Below are positions 32,748 to 42,444 of a stretch of 64,000 nt of DNA, one piece after another. A program made the translations under genes and the position numbers. This DNA comes from Caulobacter sp. 17J80-11 (lineage in GTDB: Bacteria > Pseudomonadota > Alphaproteobacteria > Caulobacterales > Caulobacteraceae): contig NZ_JACSJI010000007.1 of assembly GCF_014349105.1 (NCBI RefSeq), forward strand, positions 62,001-126,000, written 5' to 3'. The notes under the pieces were generated by a model. It worked only from the letters and a program-made list of their open reading frames with translations. It had not been told where the DNA came from and did no database searches. Within the stretch, counting starts at the first letter, position 1, and each line of letters begins with the position of its first letter.

Positions 32748-35645
32748 TTGTCCAAGTCCATAGTCGCTTACGCTGTCGCCCTCGGGGCTCTCTGGCCGAT
32801 CACGGCCGCCGCACAGGCCCAGGCGCCTGCCGCGCCGCCCGCGACGCCCCCTGTCGCGTCAACCGGCGCGCCGGCTGCGGCCGCGCCCGCCGTCGATCCC
32901 GCCAAGCCGCGGCCCGATCCGGCCGTTCGCCGCGGCGTGCTGGCCAACGGTCTGCGCTATGCGGTCATGCGCAACGCCTCGCCCAAGGACGGCGTGTCTG
33001 TCCGCCTGGGCGTCGACGTCGGCAGCTACGAAGAGACCGACGCCGAGCGCGGCTACGCCCACTTCGTCGAGCACATGGCCTTCAACGGCACGCGCAACGT
33101 CCCCGAGGACCAGATCGAGGAGCTGTTCGCGCCCATGGGCGTCGCCTTCGGGCGCGACCTGAACGCCGGCACCGACTGGTTCGCCACGACCTTCCAGTTG
33201 GACCTTCCCGACAGCCGCGCCGAGCCGCGCGCCATGGCCATGCGCTGGCTGCGCGACGTGGCCGACGGCCTGGACTTCAACGACGCGGCGGTGGTGCGCG
33301 AGCGCGGCGTGATCCGCGCCGAGGCGGACACGCGCGACGGCCCCGGCATGCGCGTCTGGCGCGCGGCCAGCGCCTTCCGCGGCCCGAACCTGCGCTCGAC
33401 CGCGCGCGAGCCGATCGGCACGCCGGAAAGCGTCGCCTCGGCGACCGGCGCGCGCCTGCGCGGTTTCTACGAGCGCTGGTATCGGCCCGAGAACGCCGTG
33501 GTGGTCATGGTCGGCGACCTGCCGCCGGAGACCATGGAAGCGGAGGTGAAGGCCGCCTTTGAGGGCTGGAAAGGGAAGGGGCCCGCGCCCGTTCGGGCGC
33601 CGGTCCCGCCTTACAGCTCCAAGCGCGGCCTCGACGCCCTGGCGATCGCCGAAACCCACCTGCCCACGGCGGTGTCGGTGTGCCGGATGCGCGCCAGCGA
33701 TCCGGAGGACATGGACGAGACGGCGCGCCTGCGCCGCCGCGCCGGCTCCGATCTGTGGCGCAGCATTCTCGACAAGCGCCTGATGAACCTGCGCCAGCGG
33801 CCGGAGACCGCCGTGGCGCGGGCCGCCTCCGGCGTCGACGACCGCCGCGACTCCTGGGCGGCGTGCGTCGAGGCGACCGCGGTGGGCGACGACTGGAAGA
33901 CCGCGCTGGGTTCGCTCGAAACCGAACTGCGCCGGTTCGCGGCCGACGGGCCGACCGAACGGGAGGTGGAAACCGCGATCGAGGAGCTCCGCTCGCGTCA
34001 CCGCGGCTCGGTCAGCGAGGCCCCGACCCGCAGCTCCTACGGCCTGGCCGGCGACATCCTCGGCAGCGAACTGGACGGCGAGACCTTCGTCACCCCGCGC
34101 GAGGCCATGCGGGTGTTCAACCTCGCCGTCGAGGACCTGACGCCCGAGGCGATCAAGGCGGCGTTCGCCCGCGACTGGTCCGGCGCCGGACCGCTGGTGA
34201 CCCTCAACACCCCCGAAGCCCCGGCCTCGACCGCCCTGGCGGACGCCTGGCGCGCGGCCGAGAAGGCGCCGGCGATCTCGAAGTACGTCGACCACGACAC
34301 CGCCACCTGGGCCTACTCGACCTTCGGGCCGACCGGAAAGGTGGCGAAGCGCGAGCCGGTGGCGCTGGGCGACTACGTCCGCTTCCGGTTCCAGAACGGG
34401 CTGGTCCTCAACTACAAGCGCACCGACTTCGTGAAGGAAGGCGTGCAGGTGCGGCTGAGCTTCGGCGCCGGGCGCCACGAACTGGGCCGCGCCAACCTGC
34501 CGACCGCCGCGCTCGCGGCGGCGGTGCTGCCGTCCGGAGGCCTCGGCCGTCACAGCGCCGACGATCTGAACGCCATGTTCGGCAACTCGTCGTGGGGCGC
34601 CGAGGTCGGCATCGGCAACGACTCCTTCGTGCTGTACGCAGGCACCAACCGCAGCAGCCTGGAAGTGCAGATGAACGTGCTGGCGGCCTTCGTCAGCGAT
34701 CCGGGCTTCCGCGACACCGTCGATCAAGTGCTGCCGACCGCGGTCGAGGCGACCTACCGCGCCTACTCCGCCGCGCCGGGCACGACGGCCTCCGACGCCA
34801 TGGCCCGCGCGCTCGAGCCGGACAGTCCGTCGGCCATGCCGGACAAAGCGGTCCTGCTGCGCCTGCGCAGCGCCCAGATCTCCGAAATGTTCAAGCCGGC
34901 CCTGACCCAGTCGCCGATGGAGCTGACCATCGTCGGCGACGTGCCGGAGTCGGAGGTCCTGCGCATGGTCTCCTCCACCCTGGGGGCCCTGCCGCCGCGC
35001 AAGGCAGTGAACAGGTCGCGTCCGGACCCCTGGTTCTTGCGCTTCCCCGAAACTCTCCCGGGGCCGGTCCAGACGGTCCACGACGGCCCCGCCGACCAGG
35101 GCATCGCGCTGGTGGTCTGGCCGCTCTACGTCGCGTCGCCCGCGCGCCGGAAGGAAGAGTACGCGCTGGGCGTGGTCTCTGAGATCCTGGCGGAACAGCT
35201 GCGCCTGCGGGTGCGCGAGCGGCTGGGCATGACCTATGCGCCGGAAGTTTCGACCGCCATGCCCGACAACGCCGACCAGGGCATGCTGGTCGCCGCCGTC
35301 GAGGCGCGTCCGGGCGACCTGGACGCCGTGGTGGCCCAGGTCCGCGAAGCCGCCGCGGCCTTGGCGCGCGGCGAGATCACCGCCAAGCAACTGGAGGCGG
35401 CCCGCACGCCGATGCTCGCCCAGATGCGCACCGACCTGGCCAGCAACGAGCTGTGGGTCGCCGCGCTGGACGGCTCGGCGAGCAGCGACGAGGGCGTCAA
35501 GGAAGTCCTCGACTACGCCGCCATCATGAACAGCCTGACCGTCGACGACCTGCGCGCCGCCGCCGCCACCTGGCTGGCGCGTCAGCCCATGGTCGTCACC
35601 TCCGTATCCGCCGCCGCCGCGCAGCCCACCCGCGTCGCCCGATGA
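32748..35645 (+). CDS. Periplasmic M16 zinc metalloprotease
   Basis: The protein has 965 residues, a TTG start with GGGGGGCGAG upstream, a signal peptide and a Pro/Ala linker. The zinc site is HFVEH (His105, Glu108, His109) with Glu in ERGVIRAEAD (185-192) downstream. A second, inactive M16 half makes up the C-terminal 450 residues (RLGMTYAPEVSTAMPDNADQG). It should degrade peptides in the periplasm. The TPR gene overlaps its stop (ATGA). Confidence 0.88.
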   Translation: MSKSIVAYAVALGALWPITAAAQAQAPAAPPATPPVASTGAPAAAAPAVDPAKPRPDPAVRRGVLANGLRYAVMRNASPKDGVSVRLGVDVGSYEETDAERGYAHFVEHMAFNGTRNVPEDQIEELFAPMGVAFGRDLNAGTDWFATTFQLDLPDSRAEPRAMAMRWLRDVADGLDFNDAAVVRERGVIRAEADTRDGPGMRVWRAASAFRGPNLRSTAREPIGTPESVASATGARLRGFYERWYRPENAVVVMVGDLPPETMEAEVKAAFEGWKGKGPAPVRAPVPPYSSKRGLDALAIAETHLPTAVSVCRMRASDPEDMDETARLRRRAGSDLWRSILDKRLMNLRQRPETAVARAASGVDDRRDSWAACVEATAVGDDWKTALGSLETELRRFAADGPTEREVETAIEELRSRHRGSVSEAPTRSSYGLAGDILGSELDGETFVTPREAMRVFNLAVEDLTPEAIKAAFARDWSGAGPLVTLNTPEAPASTALADAWRAAEKAPAISKYVDHDTATWAYSTFGPTGKVAKREPVALGDYVRFRFQNGLVLNYKRTDFVKEGVQVRLSFGAGRHELGRANLPTAALAAAVLPSGGLGRHSADDLNAMFGNSSWGAEVGIGNDSFVLYAGTNRSSLEVQMNVLAAFVSDPGFRDTVDQVLPTAVEATYRAYSAAPGTTASDAMARALEPDSPSAMPDKAVLLRLRSAQISEMFKPALTQSPMELTIVGDVPESEVLRMVSSTLGALPPRKAVNRSRPDPWFLRFPETLPGPVQTVHDGPADQGIALVVWPLYVASPARRKEEYALGVVSEILAEQLRLRVRERLGMTYAPEVSTAMPDNADQGMLVAAVEARPGDLDAVVAQVREAAAALARGEITAKQLEAARTPMLAQMRTDLASNELWVAALDGSASSDEGVKEVLDYAAIMNSLTVDDLRAAAATWLARQPMVVTSVSAAAAQPTRVAR

Positions 35646-37789
35646 AGTCCGTCTCCATGTCCCGTCCCGCCGCCGCCGCCGCTCTCGCCCTCGGCATGGC
35701 GAGCCTGCCCGCCCACGCCCTGGCCGCGCCACGCACGGCGATCGACCCGGCCGTCGCCTGCGCCGACCGGAAGATGGACGCCGTGCCCCGCGCCGCCGCC
35801 TGCGACCGGGCGCTGGAGGCGGCCACGACCGACGCCGATCGTTCCCGCGCCCACCGCGGTCGCAGCGACGCGCTGTTCGACCAGGAGAAGTACAAGGCCG
35901 CCCTCGAAGACGCCGCAAAGGCCGTCAGCCTGGCCCCCGGCGACGCCGACGCCCTGGTCGCCCGCGCCCTGGCCCACCTGGGGCTGGAGGAAGACGTCCC
36001 GGCGATGAGCGATCTCGAGGCGGCGCTGAAGATCAATCCCAAGCAGGCCGAAGGCCTCTACCTGCGCGGCTGGATCTACGACCGCTTCCGCAAGGAGCCG
36101 GCCAAGGCGCGGGTCGACTATGACGCCGCCATCGCGCTGGACCCGAAGCCCTGGTGGAAATACGCCCGCGGCCAGCTGCGCGCCGAGAACGGCGATCCGG
36201 CCGGTGGGCTGGAAGATCTCGAAGTGGCCCTGAAGGACAGCCCGAAGAGCCAGAGCATATTGCTCGCCAAAGGCGCCGCGCTCGAACACCTCGACCGCCA
36301 CGACGAGGCGCTGGCGATCTACGCTGGGCTGATCAAGGCGCACCCCAAGGACGCCGAGCCGCTGATGTACCACGCCGTGGCGCTGTGGAACCGCAACGAC
36401 CTCGCCGGCGCGCTGCGCGACCTCGACGCCGCCGTCCGGCTCGACCCCAAGTACGCCGGCGCGCACCTGTACCGCGGCGGCGTTCTGGTCGACCTGAATC
36501 GAAACGCGGAAGCGGTCAAAGCCTATGAGGCGGCGCTGGCGATCGATGCCAAGAACAACGAAGCCGTCACGGGCCTCGCCCGCGCGCTGGTGGGCGACAA
36601 TCAGGCCGAGGCCGCCCTTAAGCGGCTGGAACCGCTGATCGCCGCCGAGCCCAACAACAGCGAGGCCCTGTTCCAGCGCGCCCGCGCCCACGCCCTGCTG
36701 GGCGAGGCCGCCAAGGCCAAGGCCGATTACGACGAAGTCATCCGCATCGCGCCCAATGCCGGGGCCTACTACAACCGGGCTCAGCTGATGAGCGCGTCGG
36801 AGAACTGCGACCACGCCGTGGCGCTGGCCGACTACCGCAAGTCCGCCGAGCTCGACCCGAAGGATCCGGACGCCCTGGTCGCCATCGGCGAGGAGCTGCT
36901 GGGCCTGAAACGCCCGGACGAGGAGATGGCCAGCTACGACGCGGCCCTCAAGCTCGACCCGAAGCACGCCTGGGCCCTGACCGCCCGCGCCGGCGCCCTT
37001 TGGCGCAAGGGCGACCTGGCGAACGCGCAGATCGCCTACCGCAAGGCCATCGCCCAGGATCCCCAGCGCGCCGACCTCCACCGTTGGCTGGGCGGGGTGC
37101 TGTCCGAAGCCGGCGACCGCAAGGGCGCCCGCTCGGCCCTCGACAAGGCGATCGCGCTGGATCCGAAGAGCGTCGAGAACTGGACGACCCGCGCCAACCT
37201 GTCGAGCGAGGAGGGCCGCGACGCCGACGCCATCCGCGACTACACCCGCGCCATCGCGCTCAATCCCAAGCGCGCCGACCTCCTGGTCGATCGCGGCTGG
37301 GTGTGGGTGAAGAAGAAGGACGCGAAGCAGGCCCTGGCTGATTTCGAGGCCGCCCTGAAGATCGACCCGAAGTCGGTCTACGCGCTGAACGCCCGCGGGC
37401 TCACCTACTACCGCGCGGAGAAATACGACAAGGCGCTCGTCGACTTCGACACGGCGCTCGCGATCGAGGCGGACACCGACTACGTCCTCTATAACCGCGC
37501 CCTGGTGTTCACCGACCAGGGCCGCTACGACCGCGCGCTGCGCGACCTGAACGCCGCCCTGAAGCTGTCGCCCAAGGATGCGAACGCGCTGGGCGCGAAA
37601 GGCGAGGCCTACCGCCGGATGGGTGACGAAACCACGGCGCTGGAGTGGTTCGACGCCGCGCTGGCGATCAATCCGGACCTGGCGATCGTGCTGTGGCAGC
37701 GCGGCTTTGCGAAGGAAGAGCTGGGCGACGCCGCAGGCGCCGCCGCCGACAAGGCCAGGGCGCTCAAGCTCGATCCGTCGCTCGGCTAG
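35642..37789 (+). CDS. Large periplasmic TPR repeat protein
   Basis: After a signal peptide (MKSVSMSRPAAAAALALGMA...ALA) the 715 residues consist almost entirely of TPR units of about 34 residues, many with the phrase ALDPK or INPK (AAIALDPKPWWKYARGQL, YTRAIALNPKRADLLVDRGW, FEAALKIDPKSVYALNARG). It would be a superhelical scaffold for protein partners. The coupling to the M16 protease suggests the two work together. Its end overlaps the convergent membrane gene by 26 bases. Confidence 0.85.
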   Translation: MKSVSMSRPAAAAALALGMASLPAHALAAPRTAIDPAVACADRKMDAVPRAAACDRALEAATTDADRSRAHRGRSDALFDQEKYKAALEDAAKAVSLAPGDADALVARALAHLGLEEDVPAMSDLEAALKINPKQAEGLYLRGWIYDRFRKEPAKARVDYDAAIALDPKPWWKYARGQLRAENGDPAGGLEDLEVALKDSPKSQSILLAKGAALEHLDRHDEALAIYAGLIKAHPKDAEPLMYHAVALWNRNDLAGALRDLDAAVRLDPKYAGAHLYRGGVLVDLNRNAEAVKAYEAALAIDAKNNEAVTGLARALVGDNQAEAALKRLEPLIAAEPNNSEALFQRARAHALLGEAAKAKADYDEVIRIAPNAGAYYNRAQLMSASENCDHAVALADYRKSAELDPKDPDALVAIGEELLGLKRPDEEMASYDAALKLDPKHAWALTARAGALWRKGDLANAQIAYRKAIAQDPQRADLHRWLGGVLSEAGDRKGARSALDKAIALDPKSVENWTTRANLSSEEGRDADAIRDYTRAIALNPKRADLLVDRGWVWVKKKDAKQALADFEAALKIDPKSVYALNARGLTYYRAEKYDKALVDFDTALAIEADTDYVLYNRALVFTDQGRYDRALRDLNAALKLSPKDANALGAKGEAYRRMGDETTALEWFDAALAINPDLAIVLWQRGFAKEELGDAAGAAADKARALKLDPSLG

Positions 37790-38531
37790 CACCAGACGGG
37801 CGCGTTTTCGGACGCGCCCCTTCGGCGCCCCGGCGGTACAGGGCCAGGGCGTAGAGGAACAGGATCGCCCCGGCCATTTCGCCGCTCTCCTCCAGCGTCG
37901 TGACCACGCGGTAGGCCAGCTGGTGCGTGGCGTCGTTCTCGAAGAAGCTCCCGGCCGCCATCTCAAAGCCGGCCGCCCCGCCGACGTAGAAGGCGGCGGC
38001 GAGCAGCATGGTGCGCGCGACCGGCCAGGGCAGCGCCTTGAGGAAGCCGCGATAGGCGAAGGCGCCGGCGGCGCAGGCGATCAGCACCGGGATCACCCAT
38101 GCCGGATAGAGCGCCCCATGTGTGTTCAGGCGCGCCTGCAGCACGTCGCTCAGCCGCTCGTGCAGGCCGATGAACTCGTCGGCCGACACCGCCGCGAAGC
38201 TCAGGCTGAGCACGCCCCAGTGGGCGAAAAACCGGTCCCCGGCCAGCCGCGCCTGCTCGGCGATCTCGAACAGCTGGATGGCCGCGCCCAGCAGCACGGC
38301 CGACGAGAACCAGGTCGAGAAGTTGTATTCGTAGTCGAGGTCGAGCAGCCAGATCTTCTGCGCTTGCAGGGTGGGACTGACGGCCAGCATCAGGTCCTGC
38401 CCGGCGCTCAGCGCGACCAGCACGCCCGCCAGCGCGCCCAGGCACAGAGGCACGGCGGCCGCGGGCAGGGGCCGCGCCGCGGCGCGGATCGGAACCGAGG
38501 AAGCGTACTCGGGAACGAAAGCGTCGCTCAT
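37764..38531 (-). CDS. Multi-pass membrane protein, unknown function
   Basis: The 255 residues contain about six membrane helices. Conserved-looking acidic/His motifs lie at membrane borders: LLDLDYEYNFSTWFS, VSADEFIGLHERLSDV and TLEESGEMAGAIL. Such D/E/H clusters could bind a metal or carry catalysis in the membrane. I do not recognise the family. It lies downstream of the chaperone-usher operon on the same strand but is 84 bases away. Confidence 0.65.
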   Translation of the reverse strand: MSDAFVPEYASSVPIRAAARPLPAAAVPLCLGALAGVLVALSAGQDLMLAVSPTLQAQKIWLLDLDYEYNFSTWFSSAVLLGAAIQLFEIAEQARLAGDRFFAHWGVLSLSFAAVSADEFIGLHERLSDVLQARLNTHGALYPAWVIPVLIACAAGAFAYRGFLKALPWPVARTMLLAAAFYVGGAAGFEMAAGSFFENDATHQLAYRVVTTLEESGEMAGAILFLYALALYRRGAEGARPKTRPSGASRATDRA

Positions 38532-38615
38532 GGCGGACCTCCGGCAGCTTGACCGTCAGACAGCTGAGCAACTGGCGAAGCTTCGCTATAGATCCGCGCC
38601 CGTCCGACTCCGCGC

Positions 38616-39158
38616 CTATTCGTAGGACACGGTGATCGCCGGCTCGGCGTGGAAGATCTGCACCTTAGTCCCTGGCGGCAGGGTGACTGTTCCGCCGATG
38701 CGGATGGTGTCCTTGCCGTCCGGGCCGATCTGGCCAACGCCCGAGGTGGTCACGTCGCCTCGCAGGGCGCTCCAAACGGTGAAGGCGCCGACCGGGTGGG
38801 CGCCGGGCGCGGCCTTTACTCCGCTCGGCAGAGTCACCCTGTAGAGCCGCCCGGGTTCGCCGCGCACCGTGGTGATCGCAGGCCCGAAAGCTCCCCCCGG
38901 CGTAATGTGAGCGTTGACCGCGGTGCGAGTAGGCGTGGGCCCCGGCTTGACGGTGACCGTCCCGCTCCCGTGGCCGTTGTCGGTGTGCAACCGACCGAAC
39001 GCCAGGTCGCTGTCATAGGTCAGGGTCAGCGGCTGGAGCAGGGTCATGCGGGCGGCGCCCTGCTTGGCGGGCGCGGAGGCGGCGCTGGTCGACACGAGGG
39101 CGGCGGCCAGGATCAGGGTGCCGGCGCGCAGGGCGGGAGAGAGGTGTGCGCGGGTCAT
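38616..39158 (-). CDS. DUF4402 pilin-like protein (operon gene 5)
   Basis: The protein has 180 residues with a signal peptide and the DUF4402 features LLQPLTLTYDSDLAFGRL, GGAFGPAITTVRGEPGRLYRVTLP and a C-terminal strand ITVSYE, which should be the donor/acceptor end of a pilin fold. It begins inside the stop of the previous gene (TGATG). In this operon it is a minor subunit. Confidence 0.8.
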   Translation of the reverse strand: MTRAHLSPALRAGTLILAAALVSTSAASAPAKQGAARMTLLQPLTLTYDSDLAFGRLHTDNGHGSGTVTVKPGPTPTRTAVNAHITPGGAFGPAITTVRGEPGRLYRVTLPSGVKAAPGAHPVGAFTVWSALRGDVTTSGVGQIGPDGKDTIRIGGTVTLPPGTKVQIFHAEPAITVSYE

Positions 39159-39697
39159 CAGTTCACGCTCGCTGAGACGTTGTAGCGGTAGACGGCGTTT
39201 CCGGTCGTGGGGGTTGCGGCGATCGTCACCTCCATCGGCAGGGTGAAGGTCACCGCCTTCTGTTTCCCCGGCGCCCGCACGCTGAAATCGAGCGAAGGAG
39301 CCGGTCCGGTCGTGCCGGTGATCGACTGACAGGTCGCGCCGTCGCACTTCAGCCCGCTGGCCGTGAACGAGGTGATCGACGCCCGCGACGTGCTGGCCGC
39401 GGTGACGACGATGCGGACCGTGCCGGTGCTGCAGGTGTTGCCGGATTGGATGTTGCAGGTGACCGTCACCGTAGGAACGGACGTCCCGGTGTTGGTGATG
39501 CGGACCGCCGTGCCGCTCGTGCGGGTGACGGCGCCGCTCGAGCTGATCGCGAAGACGCTGCTGGAGGGGCCGGTCATCACCTTGCCCAGGCTCGGCGCCT
39601 CGGCCGAGGGCGAGGCGGACACCGGCAGGGCCTGGCCCGCCGCGCCGGACACGCCGACGGTGAGGGCGGCCAGCAGGCCGAACACGCGTGCTTTCAT
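39158..39697 (-). CDS. DUF4402-type pilin/adhesin subunit (operon gene 4)
   Basis: From the ATG at 39697 the protein has 179 residues, with GGAG nine bases upstream and a standard signal peptide (KARVFGLLAALTVGVSGAAG). An ATG at 39715 overlaps the usher stop but gives an odd, longer front. The mature part is Ser/Thr-rich beta sequence (GTAVRITNTGTSVPTVTVTC), with two Cys pairs (TCNIQSGNTC; LKCDGATC), and ends RYNVSASVN. The disulfides suggest a tip or adhesive role. Confidence 0.75.
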   Translation of the reverse strand: MKARVFGLLAALTVGVSGAAGQALPVSASPSAEAPSLGKVMTGPSSSVFAISSSGAVTRTSGTAVRITNTGTSVPTVTVTCNIQSGNTCSTGTVRIVVTAASTSRASITSFTASGLKCDGATCQSITGTTGPAPSLDFSVRAPGKQKAVTFTLPMEVTIAATPTTGNAVYRYNVSASVN

Positions 39698-39711
39698 CGA
39701 AGGTCTCCACG

Positions 39712-42444
39712 TCATCGGACAGACTCCAGGGCGACGAGGGCGGGCACGCGTCCGGCGAAGCCGCCCTCGGGCGGGATGCGCACGGCCGCGGGCGCGACCA
39801 GCTTCAGGCCCAGGCGCTCGGCCTGGGCGGGATCGAGACGGACCGCGAAGGCCCCGGGGGGCAGGCGGTCCAGGACCAGGGTGCCGTCGTGCTCGGTCGA
39901 GCCGAAGGCGACGACGGCGCCGTCCGGCGCGACCAGCTGGACCTGCACGGCGGCCAGGCCCTTGGCCGGCGCGCCCGGACGCTGCAGCTGGACCTGCACC
40001 TCGACCTCGCCCAGCGCGGTGACCGGGAAGGCCACCCGCGTGGTCCGGCCGGCGCGCGGCGCGAACTCGATGACCTCGGCCGGAGCGGTCAGGTACGGGT
40101 CGCCCAGCGAGTCCGCCGGCACGCGAAGCCGCGCGCGCGGCGCGACGCCCAGGCCGACCAGGGCGGCGCGGCCGTCCGCGTCGGTCGTGGTCGGGCGCTG
40201 GCCGCCCTCCAGCGCAAGGTCGCCAAGGGCGGGCTCGCCGGGCTGGCGGACGCCGTCGTGGTTGCGGTCGACGAAGGCGAGCAGCGCCAGATCGCCGCCG
40301 CTGGCCACGCCCGGCCGTGCGGCGAGATAGCGGCGGCTCCAGGGATCGCGCCAGGCGCCGAGCGCCAGCTGAAGGCCCACGCGCACGTCGCCGTCGCGCA
40401 CGCCGTAAGCGCCGGTCAGGGACAGGTCCATGGTCGACAGCCGCCAGGTCTGGACGGCGGAGACGGTCGTGTCGGGCGTGTCGCCGAAGCTGTGGGCCAC
40501 CCCCAGACGCAGCGCGCTCCGGTCCGCGACCTCCCAGTCGGCGTTGACGAAGGCGGTCGAAAGCCGCCTTTCAGGCAGGACGTCGTAGGTCAGGCCGCCC
40601 CGCAGGCGCCAGCCGCCGGCCGACAGCTGCGAGACGTCCCACGCCCCGGCGAGGCGGTCGGGTTCGGCGAGCGTCCCGTCGTGCTGGTAAGACCAGGCCG
40701 ACGACCAGTACCAGCCGGCCACCGCCGTGGAGACGCGCAAGCCAGCCTGCAGGAAGGCGGCGCCGTCGACGCTCTCGTCCCGCCGCGCGTCGGCCGAAAC
40801 CGGCACGGCGAGGTCGGTGAAGAACACGTGCGCCAGGGCGTCCAGGCGCAGCTCGCTCGAGCGGCGCAGGAGCGGCGCGCCCAGCAGCGCGCCGCGCGGA
40901 TGCGTCTCGTCGAGGAAGCCGCCCGCGTATTCGGCGTGGCGCGCGACCAGGGAGACGCCGAACGGCCGCCCGGCCGCGCCCAGCGCCGCGGCGGCCGCGC
41001 CCGTGCTGTCGCCCGCCAGATCGGCCTGCAGGGCGAAGCCGTCGAAGGAGGTGCGCAGGCCCGCGCTGACCAGCTGACGAGTGTCGTCCAACGCCGGCGT
41101 GTATTGGGCGAAGCCGGCGCTGACGCTCAGGTTCGAGATGAGGCCGTAGTCCAGCGTGCCGGCGAAGCGCCAGCGGCCGTAGCCCGGGTCGCCTGGTCCG
41201 CCGACGCTGTCGAGCTCGACCACGGGCACGTTCTGCTGCACCGCGCCGAAGCTGGCGTAGAGCTTGCCCTTAGGCGTGTGGCCTTGGCCGTAGTTGATCC
41301 GCCGGACCTCCTCGCGCCGCTCGCCGCGCGGGCCGTAGAACACCAGGCGCAGCACGTTGCCCCCGAAGGCCAGCGGCACGTCGTTGAACTCGTATCGGCC
41401 GGCGACCGGCGCGGATTGCGAGCCGCGCAGCACGTCGTTGACGTAGAGCTCGACCTCGTAGCCGGGGGATAGGTCGCCGCGTACGTCCAGGCCGTCGAAC
41501 ACGTCGGCCGCCTCCAGCGGCGCGGTCGTGAAGAAGCCGCCGCGACCGCCGACGCTGCGCGCGCCCAGCGAGGTCTGCGGGCTGTAGGCGTCGCCGAGCG
41601 CCGCGCGCGTCACGCCCCAGGGACGGCCGGTCGCCCGGCCCTCGACGTCGGACCGCTCGAACAGCATGCGCACATAGCTGAGGCGGCCGTCGTCGTCGGA
41701 ACCGGCGTTCACCTGATAGCCCGCACGCGCCAGGTCGCCGGCCAGGCGCAGGTCGTAGCGGCCGACAAGTTCCGGCTCGCGGTTCGACCAGCCGGCGTCC
41801 AGGACCAGCTCTATGGCCGGCGCGGTGGCGAGCGCGTAGGGCGTTTCCACTCGCATGACCGTCTCGGCCGGCGTGCCCGTCGCGCCCAGTCCGTCGCGCC
41901 GTTGCTCGCGCGCCAGCCGCTGCTGGAAGGGCAGGGGCTCCTTCGGCGTGAGGGTGAGCTTCAGGCTGGAGAGGTCGGCTTCGGCCGCGACCGGCAGCAG
42001 TTTCTCGACCAGGTCGGTGCGCACGTAGATGTCGTCGTCGAACAGCACGGCCTCGGCCGGCGACACGGAGAAGTCGCGCCCGTTCGCCGTGGCCCGGCCG
42101 TTTCTCAGGTCGAGGCTCACCGTGCGGGCCCGGTCCATCACCCAGCCCTCGGCCCGCCGCTCGGGTGGAACCACGACGACGGCGAGGTCCAGCAGCCGCG
42201 CCAACGTGCCCAGCGGAAGCCAGACCCCGCCGCGCGCGGCGTAGCCCTCGAACGAGTCCGACAGCGGCTGGCCGGCCGCCTCGACCTCGAACAGCATGAG
42301 GTCGTCGCGCCCGAACGGGGCGGCGGCGGGGGCGGCGGCGGAGGTCTCGACCCTTTGGCCATCGCTGGTCTCTGCATGGGCGACCGCCGCGACGCTCAGG
42401 AACAGCACGCAGAGCGTCCGGCCGATCCGGACAAGCGCGGTCAT
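39712..42444 (-). CDS. Outer-membrane usher of a chaperone-usher pilus
   Basis: The protein has 910 residues with a signal peptide. Residues about 50-170 form an N-terminal substrate/chaperone-binding region (VWLPLGTLARLLDLAV, FDDDIYVRTDLVEKLLP). Then comes a beta-barrel of alternating aromatic strands with a middle domain (GYEVELYVNDVLRGSQ, YEFNDVPLAFGGNVLRLVFYGP). The C-terminal part holds FVDRNHDGVRQPGEPALG, a calcium-loop-like segment (about 718-735), and two Ig-like plug domains. The layout resembles non-classical fimbrial ushers rather than FimD. It overlaps the chaperone stop (ATGA). Confidence 0.85.
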   Translation of the reverse strand: MTALVRIGRTLCVLFLSVAAVAHAETSDGQRVETSAAAPAAAPFGRDDLMLFEVEAAGQPLSDSFEGYAARGGVWLPLGTLARLLDLAVVVVPPERRAEGWVMDRARTVSLDLRNGRATANGRDFSVSPAEAVLFDDDIYVRTDLVEKLLPVAAEADLSSLKLTLTPKEPLPFQQRLAREQRRDGLGATGTPAETVMRVETPYALATAPAIELVLDAGWSNREPELVGRYDLRLAGDLARAGYQVNAGSDDDGRLSYVRMLFERSDVEGRATGRPWGVTRAALGDAYSPQTSLGARSVGGRGGFFTTAPLEAADVFDGLDVRGDLSPGYEVELYVNDVLRGSQSAPVAGRYEFNDVPLAFGGNVLRLVFYGPRGERREEVRRINYGQGHTPKGKLYASFGAVQQNVPVVELDSVGGPGDPGYGRWRFAGTLDYGLISNLSVSAGFAQYTPALDDTRQLVSAGLRTSFDGFALQADLAGDSTGAAAAALGAAGRPFGVSLVARHAEYAGGFLDETHPRGALLGAPLLRRSSELRLDALAHVFFTDLAVPVSADARRDESVDGAAFLQAGLRVSTAVAGWYWSSAWSYQHDGTLAEPDRLAGAWDVSQLSAGGWRLRGGLTYDVLPERRLSTAFVNADWEVADRSALRLGVAHSFGDTPDTTVSAVQTWRLSTMDLSLTGAYGVRDGDVRVGLQLALGAWRDPWSRRYLAARPGVASGGDLALLAFVDRNHDGVRQPGEPALGDLALEGGQRPTTTDADGRAALVGLGVAPRARLRVPADSLGDPYLTAPAEVIEFAPRAGRTTRVAFPVTALGEVEVQVQLQRPGAPAKGLAAVQVQLVAPDGAVVAFGSTEHDGTLVLDRLPPGAFAVRLDPAQAERLGLKLVAPAAVRIPPEGGFAGRVPALVALESVR

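Noticed and set aside
29957-32761. Very long open frame antisense to rluC, oxygenase B and the HAD gene
   Set aside because: It crosses three well-supported genes on the other strand, has Gln/Arg/Val-rich nonsense composition and no recognisable domain.
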